Counted from the first letter of the stretch, positions 33,780 to 42,816 are shown. The stretch is DNA of 64,000 nt from CAYHVK01 sp964360255 (GCA_964360255.1 CAYHVK010000009.1:92847-156846), one strand, 5' to 3'. The notes: generated from the sequence alone by a model not told the origin. Translations and numbers: made by a program.

Positions 33780-34316
33780 TTATTTAGCGGAAGTCTTTTT
33801 AGATCCTACTTGTGGAGCTGTAGTTCGAGCGGGTGCGCTTGCGGTTGAGCGAGATGGGCACTGAGCTTTTGTTTTGGCGTAGAAATTATGATCACCAATT
33901 CGCTGACAGTATTGAACCCACGTCCATCTATCTTTATTAGACGCAGCTTTAAAAGCCATAAATCCGTTAGAGCCACGTTTTTTTGCTTCGGTAATAGCGC
34001 GCGTACAATCAGCTATCTCAGCTTGATCTTTCATGGTGTTAGTATTGTTATCAGTCGTCCAAGAAAACTGGGTAGGATTTCTTTGATATACGACTCCGCA
34101 TGCCGTGTTCGGAAAGTCAGGGCGCTCGATACGAGTCAATATTGTTTGAATTACAGCTACCTTGCCTTCAAAAACTTCACCTTTAGACTCATGATAACAA
34201 GCACAAACTAAGCACTGCTGGTTATTTCCGGAGTTCACGCAGCGATTATCAGCGTCAGCAAAATTTGAAAAACCGAAAGTAAAAAGTAGAATAAGTATGA
34301 AAGGCGAAAACTTCAT
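33780..34316 (-). CDS. Secreted SleB-type cell wall hydrolase
   Basis: The 178-residue protein has a signal peptide (cleavage near F-A-D-A) and a Hydrolase_2 (SleB/CwlJ) domain: C-Y-H-E-S-K-G-E with the catalytic Glu, V-A-V-I-Q-T-I-L-T-R, Q-F-S-W-T-T-D and the final I-G-D-H-N-F-Y. SleB enzymes are lytic transglycosylases or amidase-like enzymes first known from spore germination; Gram-negative members remodel peptidoglycan. Here the action could be on its own wall or on prey wall. Four cysteines near the active site (C-L-V-C-A-C) are unusual and suggest disulfides. Confidence 0.88.
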   Translation of the reverse strand: MKFSPFILILLFTFGFSNFADADNRCVNSGNNQQCLVCACYHESKGEVFEGKVAVIQTILTRIERPDFPNTACGVVYQRNPTQFSWTTDNNTNTMKDQAEIADCTRAITEAKKRGSNGFMAFKAASNKDRWTWVQYCQRIGDHNFYAKTKAQCPSRSTASAPARTTAPQVGSKKTSAK

Positions 34317-34374
34317 ACTTACTCATCGGAAAAAACTAGCTTTTCTAGAATTTTACAGACCTAAGGCTAGTCTC

Positions 34375-35331
34375 TTAAAGAGCCAAGTCCGTCATAGCCG
34401 AGACAGTGTGGTGAAGCTTAATTTTATCGAATAATTCAGCCGCTTCAGGCTGATTGCGTGAGATAGATTTCAAAAGCTGCTTAATACGAGAAGCGCCATA
34501 ACTTTCACCGCGAGCGGCGAGATTGGTGTGGGCAAAAGTGCGAACAAAATCCATGTACTCAGTCCAAGCATAGTGGGGGTGAGAATTTTTGATGGCAAAA
34601 GCGAGATCGGGTTTGGACATAAGACCGCGACCAATCATCACGTGCGAGCAGCCAGTCACTTCACGGCATTTCCAGTAATCTTCGACGGACCAAACTTCGC
34701 CATTCGCGATCACTGGGATATTTAATTCTTCGCGAATACGCGCGATATACTCCCAGTGAGCTGGCGGGCGATAGCCTTCATCGCGTGTGCGAGCGTGAAC
34801 AGTAATCCAAGCCGCTCCTGCTTCTTCAGCGGCTTTCGCGATTTCGAGAAAATAGTTTTTATCAGAAAAACCAAGACGCATTTTTGCTGAGACCGTGCGA
34901 TCAGCAGGAATTGCGTTGCGAACCGCACGAGTTACATCATGAACGCGGTGAGGATTTTTTAAAAGAGCGGCACCACCATCATGATTGTTGACAGTCTTAG
35001 CTGGGCAACCAAAATTTAAATCAATCGCCGGCGCGCCGAGTTCGATAGCCCGAGCCGCATTGAGCGCCATCGGCTCGCATTGGCCACCGAGAAGCTGAGC
35101 GATCACAGGTATGCCGGCCGCTGTCGCTCCACCTTTTTTCATTTCAGGGCATATTTTAAAGAAAACATGATCAGGTAAAAGACGATCTGTGACTCTGATA
35201 AACTCACTCACGCAAGTGTCGATACCGCCAATAGTGCGCGTCCAAAGATCGCGAACAATGGGGTCGACCACGCCTTCCATGGGCGCGAACCAAATTTGTG
35301 GAGAAGAGTTTTTTAAGTCAAATAATGACAT
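34375..35331 (-). CDS. dusC: tRNA-dihydrouridine synthase, DusC-like
   Basis: Dus enzymes reduce specific uridines in tRNA using FMN and NADPH. The 318-residue TIM-barrel shows A-P-M-E-G-V (FMN), the active-site Cys in N-F-G-C-P-A-K-T-V-N, K-M-R-L-G-F, H-A-R-T and I-A-N-G-E-V / V-M-I-G-R-G. The E-F-[IV]-R-V-x-D-x-L-L-P stretch and overall length fit the DusC group, which modifies U16 in E. coli; the exact position is inferred. The gene is 17 bases downstream of the FMN reductase gene on the same strand. Confidence 0.93.
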   Translation of the reverse strand: MSLFDLKNSSPQIWFAPMEGVVDPIVRDLWTRTIGGIDTCVSEFIRVTDRLLPDHVFFKICPEMKKGGATAAGIPVIAQLLGGQCEPMALNAARAIELGAPAIDLNFGCPAKTVNNHDGGAALLKNPHRVHDVTRAVRNAIPADRTVSAKMRLGFSDKNYFLEIAKAAEEAGAAWITVHARTRDEGYRPPAHWEYIARIREELNIPVIANGEVWSVEDYWKCREVTGCSHVMIGRGLMSKPDLAFAIKNSHPHYAWTEYMDFVRTFAHTNLAARGESYGASRIKQLLKSISRNQPEAAELFDKIKLHHTVSAMTDLAL

Positions 35332-35348
35332 TACGGATGGGCCGCCAA

Positions 35349-35894
35349 TTACTTACGAGCACTAAAAGCGATAAATTTTTCGAGGAGCTTCTTCATGCGC
35401 TCTTTTGTTTCACCATCGAGAGCACCTTTTTCATCTAAAAGGTTATGCACTTTCGGAACTGTAAAGTACTGACCAAAAACGTAAGCGCCGAGGTTATCAA
35501 ATGGGACGCGCGAGTGATACACTCCACGAATACCACCAAGGGCACCTTCAGAAGCGGCCATAAGTAAAATCGGTTTGCCGGTCCACGGATGTGGTTTCGG
35601 GCGAGAAAGCCAATCAATTGTATTTTTTAAAACGGGTGGAATACAGCCGTTGTACTCGGGAGTCGAAACAATCACCGCATCCGCATTTTTTACCAGCTCA
35701 GCAAAAGCCGTCACTTTTGCCGGAAGACCGCTCTCTTCAAGATCTTCGTTCATAATCGGCATTTCGTAATCATTGAGTTCAACCACTTGAGCTTGAAGAT
35801 CAGGCATTGATTTTAAAACTTCACCGGCATTGCGTGCGACTTTTTTGTTAAAGCTGTCTTTTCTAAGGCTGGCGGCAAAAATAAGAATTTTCAT
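35349..35894 (-). CDS. NAD(P)H-dependent FMN reductase (flavodoxin-like fold)
   Basis: The 181-residue protein belongs to the NADPH-dependent FMN reductase/ChrR family. It has the FMN phosphate loop A-A-S-L-R-K-D-S-F-N near the start, the T-P-E-Y-N-G-C-I-P-P-V-L-K-N-T-I-D-W-L signature near residue 80 and A-S-E-G-A-L-G-G near 115. Family members reduce quinones, chromate or azo compounds with a bound FMN. Its ending 17 bases before the dusC gene suggests one transcript, though both use FMN independently. Confidence 0.92.
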   Translation of the reverse strand: MKILIFAASLRKDSFNKKVARNAGEVLKSMPDLQAQVVELNDYEMPIMNEDLEESGLPAKVTAFAELVKNADAVIVSTPEYNGCIPPVLKNTIDWLSRPKPHPWTGKPILLMAASEGALGGIRGVYHSRVPFDNLGAYVFGQYFTVPKVHNLLDEKGALDGETKERMKKLLEKFIAFSARK

Positions 35895-35910
35895 GAAGGG
35901 ACCTCGGCGG

Positions 35911-36996
35911 TTAGCTGTCCTTCAGCTGTGCGTACACGACAAGTTCGCGGCCTACACGTTTTGGGACAGATTTCTTCCATCTCGTCCAATAGAGCGAGCT
36001 GAAACTGCCTTTTAGATATTCGCGAAGCTCCCATTCGGTCAAACCAAAAGGGGGCATTGGGCTCGGATTGAGAATAAAAAACACACCTAATAAGTAGCCG
36101 CCCTCAGCAAGAAGACGCTTATAAAGCTGCACAGCCTGTTTGCGTAGGCTTGGGTTGATTGCGCAGAAAAAAGTGTGTTCAAAAACTACATCGAACTGCT
36201 TGGCATGAGTCTCCGCGAGTTTGAAGGCGTCAGCCTGAACAAACTGCAAATTTGCCAGGTGACCGTAGTTCGCACGGGCGCGCGCGATGGCTTCACTGCT
36301 GATATCAAAAGCAGTGACGATATGACCTTGTTGAGCCAGAAAAGCGGCATCGTGTCCGCTCCCGCAACCTAAAACGGCCACGCGACAACGATTGAGTTTA
36401 ATTTGTGCCGTCACATCTCTCAGGGGCGCTGCCGCTTCGCCCATTTCCCAGCCTGGTTTGGTCGAGTCGTCTTTCCAGTCGGTATAAAGCTGCGTCCAGA
36501 AAGCTGAAGATTCAACTTCGGTCGCTGAAACGCGCCAAGGTTGAGTCGTAAAAGTATGGCCATTCAGCTGAAAAGAATCGTCGTCATACTCATCTAATAA
36601 ATTAAAAAAATCATTCTGAGCGTTACGTGAAAAAACAAATGGAACATTATTTACGAAGCCGTGAAAACGATCCCACTCATCGACGTAGAGGTTTTTCGCC
36701 GGGTCATTTTTATTCAATTCAAACTGAAACTCTACTTCATAGGGGAGTTGTAAGAGCAGGATATTGGGTTGGTTCGTGTCGAGTTCAACATGGGAGACGA
36801 CATAAGGTTCGCTGAAAGCTTCAACCACAACTGCATCTGGATTTTGGGGAGCAGAAGTGAAAAGTATGCGGTTGTCGTAACGGAGATTCTGTAGCATATG
36901 AGCGCCGCTGCCGCGGTCGTCATAACGAATGCCTTGGCTTAGAAAGTAGCCGTCTTCATCGATCTGAATGTATTTATTATTCGTGTTTTGGTTCAT
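35911..36996 (-). CDS. TPMT-like methyltransferase with an extra N-terminal domain
   Basis: The C-terminal ~190 residues are an S-adenosylmethionine-dependent methyltransferase of the thiopurine methyltransferase type: V-L-G-C-G-S-G-H-D-A-A-F-L-A (SAM loop), T-A-F-D-I-S, A-D-A-F and F-E-H-T-F-F-C-A-I. The N-terminal ~170 residues (Y-I-Q-I-D-E-D-G-Y-F ... ) are of a type I do not recognise. The start at 36996 is chosen because it lies just inside the end of the preceding same-strand gene (20-base overlap), as other starts here do; the frame is open further up only through that gene. The substrate is unknown. Confidence 0.82.
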   Translation of the reverse strand: MNQNTNNKYIQIDEDGYFLSQGIRYDDRGSGAHMLQNLRYDNRILFTSAPQNPDAVVVEAFSEPYVVSHVELDTNQPNILLLQLPYEVEFQFELNKNDPAKNLYVDEWDRFHGFVNNVPFVFSRNAQNDFFNLLDEYDDDSFQLNGHTFTTQPWRVSATEVESSAFWTQLYTDWKDDSTKPGWEMGEAAAPLRDVTAQIKLNRCRVAVLGCGSGHDAAFLAQQGHIVTAFDISSEAIARARANYGHLANLQFVQADAFKLAETHAKQFDVVFEHTFFCAINPSLRKQAVQLYKRLLAEGGYLLGVFFILNPSPMPPFGLTEWELREYLKGSFSSLYWTRWKKSVPKRVGRELVVYAQLKDS

Positions 36997-37405
36997 TACT
37001 TTTCGATGTCTCTTTACCTGTTGGCTCGATTGTGACGCCATTTTTGAAAGTGATTTGAGTGTATTCAAAATCGCCATCACCAGACCAGTGATTGGTTTTA
37101 GGGTCAAAATTCAAAACGTACTGACCTTGAATGCCATGACGAGCTGGGTTGGCGCCATCGGGGAGATCAAATGAAACCATAAAAGACGCTTTTACTTTGT
37201 CGCCCTTTAAAGTTTGTGTCCAAAAACGATCAAACTGAACTTCGGTGGCACTTGGTAGATCTTCTTGGATTTTTTCAGAGATAATACGCTTTAAATCTTC
37301 TTGAATCAGAATATGTGTCGCCTCTGGTACCGCAGCTGGAGTTTCAACGACTCTCCACGAAAGGTACATCGCAAAAACAAAAACTAGTAAGCTTAAATAG
37401 CGCAT
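36977..37405 (-). CDS. Membrane-anchored protein of unknown function
   Basis: The 142-residue product starts with a hydrophobic segment (residues 3-18) that may be an anchor or signal. The body is a small soluble domain with K-A-S-F-M-V-S-F-D-L and W-S-G-D-G-D-F-E-Y-T strands, and the tail is hydrophilic. No family is recognised. It is the first gene of a two-gene unit with the methyltransferase, which it overlaps by 20 bases. Confidence 0.55.
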   Translation of the reverse strand: MRYLSLLVFVFAMYLSWRVVETPAAVPEATHILIQEDLKRIISEKIQEDLPSATEVQFDRFWTQTLKGDKVKASFMVSFDLPDGANPARHGIQGQYVLNFDPKTNHWSGDGDFEYTQITFKNGVTIEPTGKETSKSNEPKHE

Positions 37406-37551
37406 CGAGGGGCCTTTCAGAAATCAATCAGCTCGGACATTTTTTAGACGCTCAGATCATAATTGAATTCCCGATACAAATCACTGGGTTTAAGCTGCGC
37501 GTCGAGCTACTAGCAGTTGCACCAAGCCCTCTCGCATCCTAATCTTGCCGA

Positions 37552-39159
37552 ATGAGCCAGATCGAAACTGCCCTGCAGACATCTTCCGATACATTTACCG
37601 AAAACAAGCGCCATATGATGGAGCTTGTTGAGCATATTCGCGGTCTTCGCAAAAAAGTTGAGGCCGGTGGCGGCCCTGAGGCTATTGAGAAGCACAAGTC
37701 TCGTGGCAAGCTCACCGCACGCGAAAGAATTCGTGAACTTATAGATCCTGGCACAACTTTTTTAGAATTTTCAAGTTTAGCAGGCCATGAACTTTATGAG
37801 TTTGAAGCCCCTGGTGCTGGCATTGTGACCGGTATCGGAGTTGTTTCAGGTCACGAGTGCGTGATCGTGGCCAATGATGCCACTGTTAAAGGCGGCACTT
37901 ATTTCCCGATGACGGTGAAAAAACATTTACGCGCGCAAGAAGTAGCTCGTGAAAATGGTTTGCCCTGCATTTATCTTGTCGATAGCGGCGGCGCCTTCTT
38001 ACCAATGCAAGATCAGGTTTTTCCTGATCGTGATCACTTCGGAAGAATTTTTTATAACCAAGCCCAGCTGTCAGCAGAAGGTATTCCGCAAATTGCGGTT
38101 GTGCTCGGCAGCTGCACAGCTGGTGGAGCCTACGTGCCGGCGATGAGTGATGAAAACGTCATCGTCAAAGGCAACGGGACAATTTTCTTAGGTGGGCCTC
38201 CGCTCGTAAAAGCAGCCACCGGTGAAGAAGTCACAGCCGAAGAGTTGGGCGGTGCCGCTGTTCACACAGAGCGCAGCGGAGTTTCGGATTACTTCGCAGA
38301 AGATGACAGCGATGCTTTACGCATCACCCGAGATATTGCAAAACACTTCAATCGTAAAAAAGAAATTCCTGTTGAACTGAGAAAAATTGAAGAGCCACTT
38401 TACTCAGCTCAAGATTTGTACGGTGTGATTCCAAAAGATCCACGCGTTCCATTCGATGTGCGCGAAGTGATCGCGCGTATCGTTGATGGCAGTCAGTTTC
38501 ATGAATTCAAAGAGCGCTTCGGCTCAACTCTTGTTTGCGGCTTTGCTCATATTTTCGGTTATCCAGTTGGCATTATTGCCAATAACGGCGTTCTCTTCAG
38601 CGAAAGCGCTGTCAAAGCCGCTCACTTTATCGAGCTTTGCGATCAACGAGGCACTCCGCTCATATTCTTACAAAATATCACGGGCTTTATGGTCGGTAAG
38701 AAATTTGAAAATGAAGGCATCGCTCGTCACGGCGCTAAAATGGTAATGGCCGTTTCTAATACTCGCGTACCAAAATTCACCGTAGTGATTGGCGGTTCTT
38801 ATGGAGCTGGTAACTATGGAATGTGCGGTCGTGCTTATCAGCCTCGCCAGCTCTGGATGTGGCCGAATGCTAAAATTTCTGTCATGGGCGGCGAACAAGC
38901 GGCCAATGTTTTACTGACAGTGAAGAAAGACCAGTTTGCAGCAAAAGGTCAGTCAATGACTGATGCAGAGCAAACGGCCTTCAAACAACCTACGCTTGAT
39001 AAATACGCAAAAGAAGGTTCAGCCATTTATTCATCGGCTCGTCTCTGGGATGATGGTATAATTGACCCAGCTGAGACGAGAAACGTACTGGCATTGGGTC
39101 TTAGCGCGAGCTTTAACAAACCTTGGCCTGCAAAGACCAAGGGCGTTTACCGAATGTAA
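37552..39159 (+). CDS. liuB: Methylcrotonyl-CoA carboxylase carboxyltransferase subunit
   Basis: This is the beta subunit of an acyl-CoA carboxylase; it moves CO2 from biotin to 3-methylcrotonyl-CoA in leucine breakdown. The 535-residue protein shows the family signatures: R-G-K-L-T-A-R-E-R-I near residue 55, S-G-G-A-F-L-P-M-Q, the oxyanion region C-T-A-G-G-A-Y-V-P-A-M-S-D, G-P-P-L-V-K-A-A-T-G-E-E-V, and the second site G-F-M-V-G. The length and the F-L-G-G-P-P-L-V stretch favour methylcrotonyl- over propionyl-CoA carboxylase, and the neighbours (hydratase, HMG-CoA lyase) confirm it. No strong ribosome-binding site precedes the ATG. Confidence 0.94.
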   Translation: MSQIETALQTSSDTFTENKRHMMELVEHIRGLRKKVEAGGGPEAIEKHKSRGKLTARERIRELIDPGTTFLEFSSLAGHELYEFEAPGAGIVTGIGVVSGHECVIVANDATVKGGTYFPMTVKKHLRAQEVARENGLPCIYLVDSGGAFLPMQDQVFPDRDHFGRIFYNQAQLSAEGIPQIAVVLGSCTAGGAYVPAMSDENVIVKGNGTIFLGGPPLVKAATGEEVTAEELGGAAVHTERSGVSDYFAEDDSDALRITRDIAKHFNRKKEIPVELRKIEEPLYSAQDLYGVIPKDPRVPFDVREVIARIVDGSQFHEFKERFGSTLVCGFAHIFGYPVGIIANNGVLFSESAVKAAHFIELCDQRGTPLIFLQNITGFMVGKKFENEGIARHGAKMVMAVSNTRVPKFTVVIGGSYGAGNYGMCGRAYQPRQLWMWPNAKISVMGGEQAANVLLTVKKDQFAAKGQSMTDAEQTAFKQPTLDKYAKEGSAIYSSARLWDDGIIDPAETRNVLALGLSASFNKPWPAKTKGVYRM

Positions 39160-39162
39160 GGG

Positions 39163-39963
39163 GTGAATATGGATTTGATCGTAGAAAAAAAGAGCCAAGT
39201 TCTTTATGTCACTTTTAACCGTCCTGACATGCACAACTCTTTTAATCCACCGTTGATTAAAGCGCTCAGAAATATTTTTGATCGTGATGCAAAGAAATCC
39301 GATGTGCGCGCGGTTGTGCTTGCTGGGGCGGGTGCTAGCTTCTCAGCTGGCGCCGATCTCACTTGGATGAAATCCATGGTGAATCTTTCGAAATCACGCA
39401 ATCAAAAAGACGCCCTCGAACTTTTTGAAATGTTTGAAACTATCGCCAGCTGTCCAGCACCAGTGATAGCAAGTGTTCACGGCAATGTTATGGGTGGTGG
39501 AGTGGGCCTTGCCGCTGTGGCCGATATCACTCTCGCTGAATTCGATACGAAGTTTTGTTTCAGTGAAGTTCGCTTGGGCATTGCCCCAGCCGTGATCAGT
39601 TCATTTGTTCATCGTAAAATGCAAGAATCTTATGCTCGTGATCTTATGCTGAGTGCGCGAATTTTCGATGCCCAGACGGCTTATCAATCGGGTTTGGTTC
39701 AATTCGTGGGCCGCGAACTCGAAATGAAACAGCAACTTGAAATGTATCTCGACCACTTTAAGAAGGCGGGCTTCGAGGCTGTACGTGCAACGAAAAAACT
39801 TTTAAATACCTTAGAGGGTATGACGCACAAACAAGCGAAGCTAAAAACCACGCAGTTGATTGCTCAGTTGAGAGCGGGCCCTGAAGGGCAAGAGGGCATA
39901 CGTGCTTTCTTAGAAAAACGTAAACCAAATTGGATAGAAAAAGCGAATGGCCCGAAAAATTGA
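39163..39963 (+). CDS. liuC: Enoyl-CoA hydratase, probably methylglutaconyl-CoA hydratase
   Basis: This 266-residue crotonase-fold enzyme has the oxyanion-hole segments G-A-S-F-S-A-G-A-D-L and G-G-G-V-G-L-A-A-V-A-D, and the V-R-L-G-I-A-P-A-V-I-S stretch. In this operon it should hydrate 3-methylglutaconyl-CoA to HMG-CoA. The catalytic-loop Glu seen in general enoyl-CoA hydratases sits in F-S-E-V-R-L-G. It begins three bases after the liuB stop and overlaps the biotin carboxylase gene by 17 bases. Confidence 0.9.
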   Translation: MNMDLIVEKKSQVLYVTFNRPDMHNSFNPPLIKALRNIFDRDAKKSDVRAVVLAGAGASFSAGADLTWMKSMVNLSKSRNQKDALELFEMFETIASCPAPVIASVHGNVMGGGVGLAAVADITLAEFDTKFCFSEVRLGIAPAVISSFVHRKMQESYARDLMLSARIFDAQTAYQSGLVQFVGRELEMKQQLEMYLDHFKKAGFEAVRATKKLLNTLEGMTHKQAKLKTTQLIAQLRAGPEGQEGIRAFLEKRKPNWIEKANGPKN

Positions 39964-41437
39964 GAAATTGGCTATAGCCAATCGAGGCGAAGTGGCCGTT
40001 CGAATTATTCGGGCCGCTCAAGAGCTCGGTATTGAAACTATCTTACTTCATTCTGAAGCCGATGTGGCGAGTCTTGCTTATCGTTTGGCAGACAAGACTG
40101 TTTTGATCGGCCCATCGAACGTACAAGAAAGTTATTTGAATATCGAAATGAATATTAACGCCGCTATTTCTGCTGACGCTGATGCTATTCATCCTGGTTT
40201 TGGTTTTTTATCTGAGAATGCTGACTTTGCCGAAGCTGCGCAAAAAGCCCGTATGATTTTCGTCGGGCCGAGCGCGCAATCGATTCGCCTTTTCGGCGAT
40301 AAAATCTCCGCGAAGAACTTAGTGAAAAAAGCCGGCGGCCCTACGGTGCCGGGCTACGAAGGTGAAGATCAAACTCACGAGAGGCTTATCAGCGAAGCGA
40401 AGCGCATTGGCTTTCCGGTCATGGTCAAAGCTGCCGGTGGCGGTGGCGGCCGCGGTTTACGCGTGATTCGCAGTGAGGCCGAAGCCAAATCTATGATCGA
40501 AGCGGCTCAGCGCGAAGGTATGAGCGCCTTTAAATCTGATAAGGTTTTCTTAGAAAAATATCTCGATCACGCCAAGCACATCGAATTTCAAGTTTTTGGC
40601 GACTCCAGCGGTAAAGTTTATCACTTGTATGATCGTGAATGCTCAGTGCAGAGACGGCATCAAAAATTAATTGAAGAAAGTCTGTCAGCGAAACTCGATC
40701 ACACCGTACGCGAGAAAATGGCGAAAGTGGCCATTGAGATTGCCGAAACAGCGCAATACAAAGGTGCAGGTACGGTTGAGTTTCTTTTTCAAGACGGTGA
40801 ATTCTATTTTATGGAGATGAACACGCGTCTTCAAGTTGAACACCCAGTGACTGAACTTGTACTCGGCGTCGATTTAGTTAAAGCGCAAATTCTCACAGCG
40901 ATGGGTAAACCCGTTTTGTGGGAGCAGCGCGATTTGATTCCACGTGGCCACGCCATCGAATGTCGTATTAATGTTGAAGATCCACAGACCGGAATGCCCA
41001 GCATAGGGGTGCTCGGTGGTTGCTATTGGCCGCATGGTCCGGGGCGCCGCTTTGAAGTGGGTTTTGAGCCCGGTGATGAAATCACCGGGTACTATGACTC
41101 CATGATCGCAAAAGTCATCGTATGGGATGAAACTCGCTACCGTGCCATTCAAAAAATGAAACGTACTTTGAGAGATACCATTATTTTTGGACTCAAAACA
41201 AATATTCCCTATCTCATGGCGATTTTATCTCATCCTGAATTTGTCGAAGGTGAAATGACCACGCAATTTATCGAAAAGAATTTTGCGAAGGGACTGGCCC
41301 CACAAGATATGAGCGACGATGAGAAAATTATTTTAGAAGAACTTAAATATCGCGTGAGCTCATCTCAATCATCGGGTGCTACAGGTTCAGAGACTGAACA
41401 GCCAAGTCCATGGAAAGTATTGGGGGCTCGACCATGA
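39947..41437 (+). CDS. liuD: Methylcrotonyl-CoA carboxylase, biotin carboxylase subunit
   Basis: The 496-residue protein is a biotin carboxylase: it uses ATP and bicarbonate to carboxylate biotin. Seen motifs are A-N-R-G-E-V-A-V-R-I at the start, H-P-G-F-G-F-L-S-E-N, the glycine-rich ATP lid K-A-A-G-G-G-G-G-R-G, and E-M-N-T-R-L-Q-V-E-H-P-V-T-E. In most bacteria the MCC alpha chain is about 660 residues and carries its own biotin domain. Here it stops after the carboxylase, and the carrier is a separate protein coded by the next gene, overlapping in ATGA. Confidence 0.93.
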   Translation: MARKIEKLAIANRGEVAVRIIRAAQELGIETILLHSEADVASLAYRLADKTVLIGPSNVQESYLNIEMNINAAISADADAIHPGFGFLSENADFAEAAQKARMIFVGPSAQSIRLFGDKISAKNLVKKAGGPTVPGYEGEDQTHERLISEAKRIGFPVMVKAAGGGGGRGLRVIRSEAEAKSMIEAAQREGMSAFKSDKVFLEKYLDHAKHIEFQVFGDSSGKVYHLYDRECSVQRRHQKLIEESLSAKLDHTVREKMAKVAIEIAETAQYKGAGTVEFLFQDGEFYFMEMNTRLQVEHPVTELVLGVDLVKAQILTAMGKPVLWEQRDLIPRGHAIECRINVEDPQTGMPSIGVLGGCYWPHGPGRRFEVGFEPGDEITGYYDSMIAKVIVWDETRYRAIQKMKRTLRDTIIFGLKTNIPYLMAILSHPEFVEGEMTTQFIEKNFAKGLAPQDMSDDEKIILEELKYRVSSSQSSGATGSETEQPSPWKVLGARP

Positions 41438-41823
41438 GAGCCTACGACGTCGTTATTAATAATAAAACTATCAGAGTCATGGCCGAGAAGATTCGCAATC
41501 AATTATGGTTTCATTATGAAGGCCAAACACGCTCGGTAGATATCACGCCGATTTCTTCGTCAAAGGGCTCAAAAAAATCGAAGGCTTCACCTGAGCAAAT
41601 TTTCGCTCCGATGCCGGGTAAAATTTTAAAAGTTCTTTGCCAGCAAGATGATAAAGTTTCGTCTGGGCAAACTCTTGTTGTTATGGAAGCCATGAAAATG
41701 GAGTACACTTTAGTGAGTGAAAAAAATGGCCAAGTTATTGGACTCTTCTGTAAAGAGGGCGACCAAGTGGACTTGGGGCAGAAGCTGGTGCAACTCAAGT
41801 TTGAAAGCGAGAGTCCGTCATGA
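41434..41823 (+). CDS. Biotin carboxyl carrier protein for the acyl-CoA carboxylase
   Basis: The 129-residue protein has a C-terminal biotinyl domain with the E-A-M-K-M site (Lys88) and the flanking A-P-M-P-G-K-I turn. The first ~45 residues (V-I-N-N-K-T-I-R-V and W-F-H-Y-E-G-Q-T-R-S-V) look like the beta-hairpin that normally follows the carboxylase in a single-chain MCC alpha, so the gene may derive from a split of that chain. I start at 41434, where ATGA overlaps the upstream stop and GGGGG precedes, not at 41410. It overlaps the HMG-CoA lyase gene by four bases. Confidence 0.92.
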   Translation: MRAYDVVINNKTIRVMAEKIRNQLWFHYEGQTRSVDITPISSSKGSKKSKASPEQIFAPMPGKILKVLCQQDDKVSSGQTLVVMEAMKMEYTLVSEKNGQVIGLFCKEGDQVDLGQKLVQLKFESESPS

Positions 41824-42746
41824 AGTCTGTTGTGCAAATTGTAGAGGTCGGCCCGCGGGACGGTTTACAGAATGAAAAGAAAGTTTTCACTCTCCATCAG
41901 AAATACGATTTAATAAAACGTCTTAGCTTGGCAGGTCTTGAGCGCATTGAAATTGGCGCTTTTGTTTCTAAAGACTGGGTTCCGCAAATGTCAGATAGCA
42001 CTGAGCTTGTTAAAAAAGTTTTAGCTGCGCAGGCCAGTGGAGAATTACCAGCGAAAATTCGTTATTCGACTCTCGCCCCCAACCTTAAAGGGATGGAGCT
42101 TGCGGTTCAGTCGGGTATCAAAGAAGTCGCTATCTTTGGCGCCAGCACCGAGACCTTTTCAAAAAAGAATATCAATTGCTCAATAGCTGAGAGCTTTGTT
42201 CGTTTCCGTCAAGTGATGGATTTAGCGAAGCCGAATAAAATCAAAGTTCGTGGTTATCTCAGTATGGCTTTCGGCTGTCCATTCGAGGGCAAAGTCGATG
42301 AATCTCGTGTGGTTCGTCTCGTGCGAGCCATGTTGAAATTGGGAGTTCATGAAGTCTCTATCGGAGACACCATAGGAGTGGCGACCCCAGCGCAGGTCGA
42401 ATCGCTGTTAAAAAAAATTAAGAAAATTGCGCCGCTCACCAGAATTGCCATGCACTTTCACGACACCCGCGGAACAGCTTTGGCCAATGTGTTAGCCAGT
42501 TATCGTATGGGCATTAGAGTTTTTGATTCGAGCGTTGGTGGATTAGGTGGTTGCCCTTACGCTAAAAATGCCACCGGTAACTTAGCCACAGAAGATTTGA
42601 TGTACATGTTAAATGGCATGAACGTGAAGTTTGCCGGAGATGTCTCAGCCCTTATTGATATGCGCTCTTGGATTCAGTCCACTGTTGATCATGAACTGCC
42701 GGCAAAAGTGAGCAAAGCTGGCTTGCCTCTCAAGGGAACTTTGTAA
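41820..42746 (+). CDS. liuE: Hydroxymethylglutaryl-CoA lyase
   Basis: This enzyme cleaves HMG-CoA to acetyl-CoA and acetoacetate, the last step of leucine breakdown. The 308-residue TIM-barrel protein has E-V-G-P-R-D-G-L-Q-N-E at the start, the metal histidines in M-H-F-H-D-T-R-G-T-A and the catalytic loop G-L-G-G-C-P-Y-A-K-N-A-T-G-N with the active cysteine. It ends the operon. The first enzyme of the branch-specific part, isovaleryl-CoA dehydrogenase, is not in this cluster. Confidence 0.95.
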   Translation: MKSVVQIVEVGPRDGLQNEKKVFTLHQKYDLIKRLSLAGLERIEIGAFVSKDWVPQMSDSTELVKKVLAAQASGELPAKIRYSTLAPNLKGMELAVQSGIKEVAIFGASTETFSKKNINCSIAESFVRFRQVMDLAKPNKIKVRGYLSMAFGCPFEGKVDESRVVRLVRAMLKLGVHEVSIGDTIGVATPAQVESLLKKIKKIAPLTRIAMHFHDTRGTALANVLASYRMGIRVFDSSVGGLGGCPYAKNATGNLATEDLMYMLNGMNVKFAGDVSALIDMRSWIQSTVDHELPAKVSKAGLPLKGTL

Positions 42747-42776
42747 TAGATTTTTAACTCACCCTTAGTCGAGTTT

Positions 42777-42810
42777 CTATTGGCTCACTTCAATCGAAGT
42801 GGCACAATAG
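42777..42810 (+). repeat. Hairpin in front of the SGNH hydrolase gene
   Basis: CTATTG/CAATAG and CACTTC/GAAGTG stems are separated by a symmetric three-base internal loop and close on AATC. It ends six bases before the ATG at 42817, where a ribosome-binding site would be expected; none is seen. It follows the liuE gene, but there is no T-run. Confidence 0.5.
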
Positions 42811-42816
42811 ATAGAT

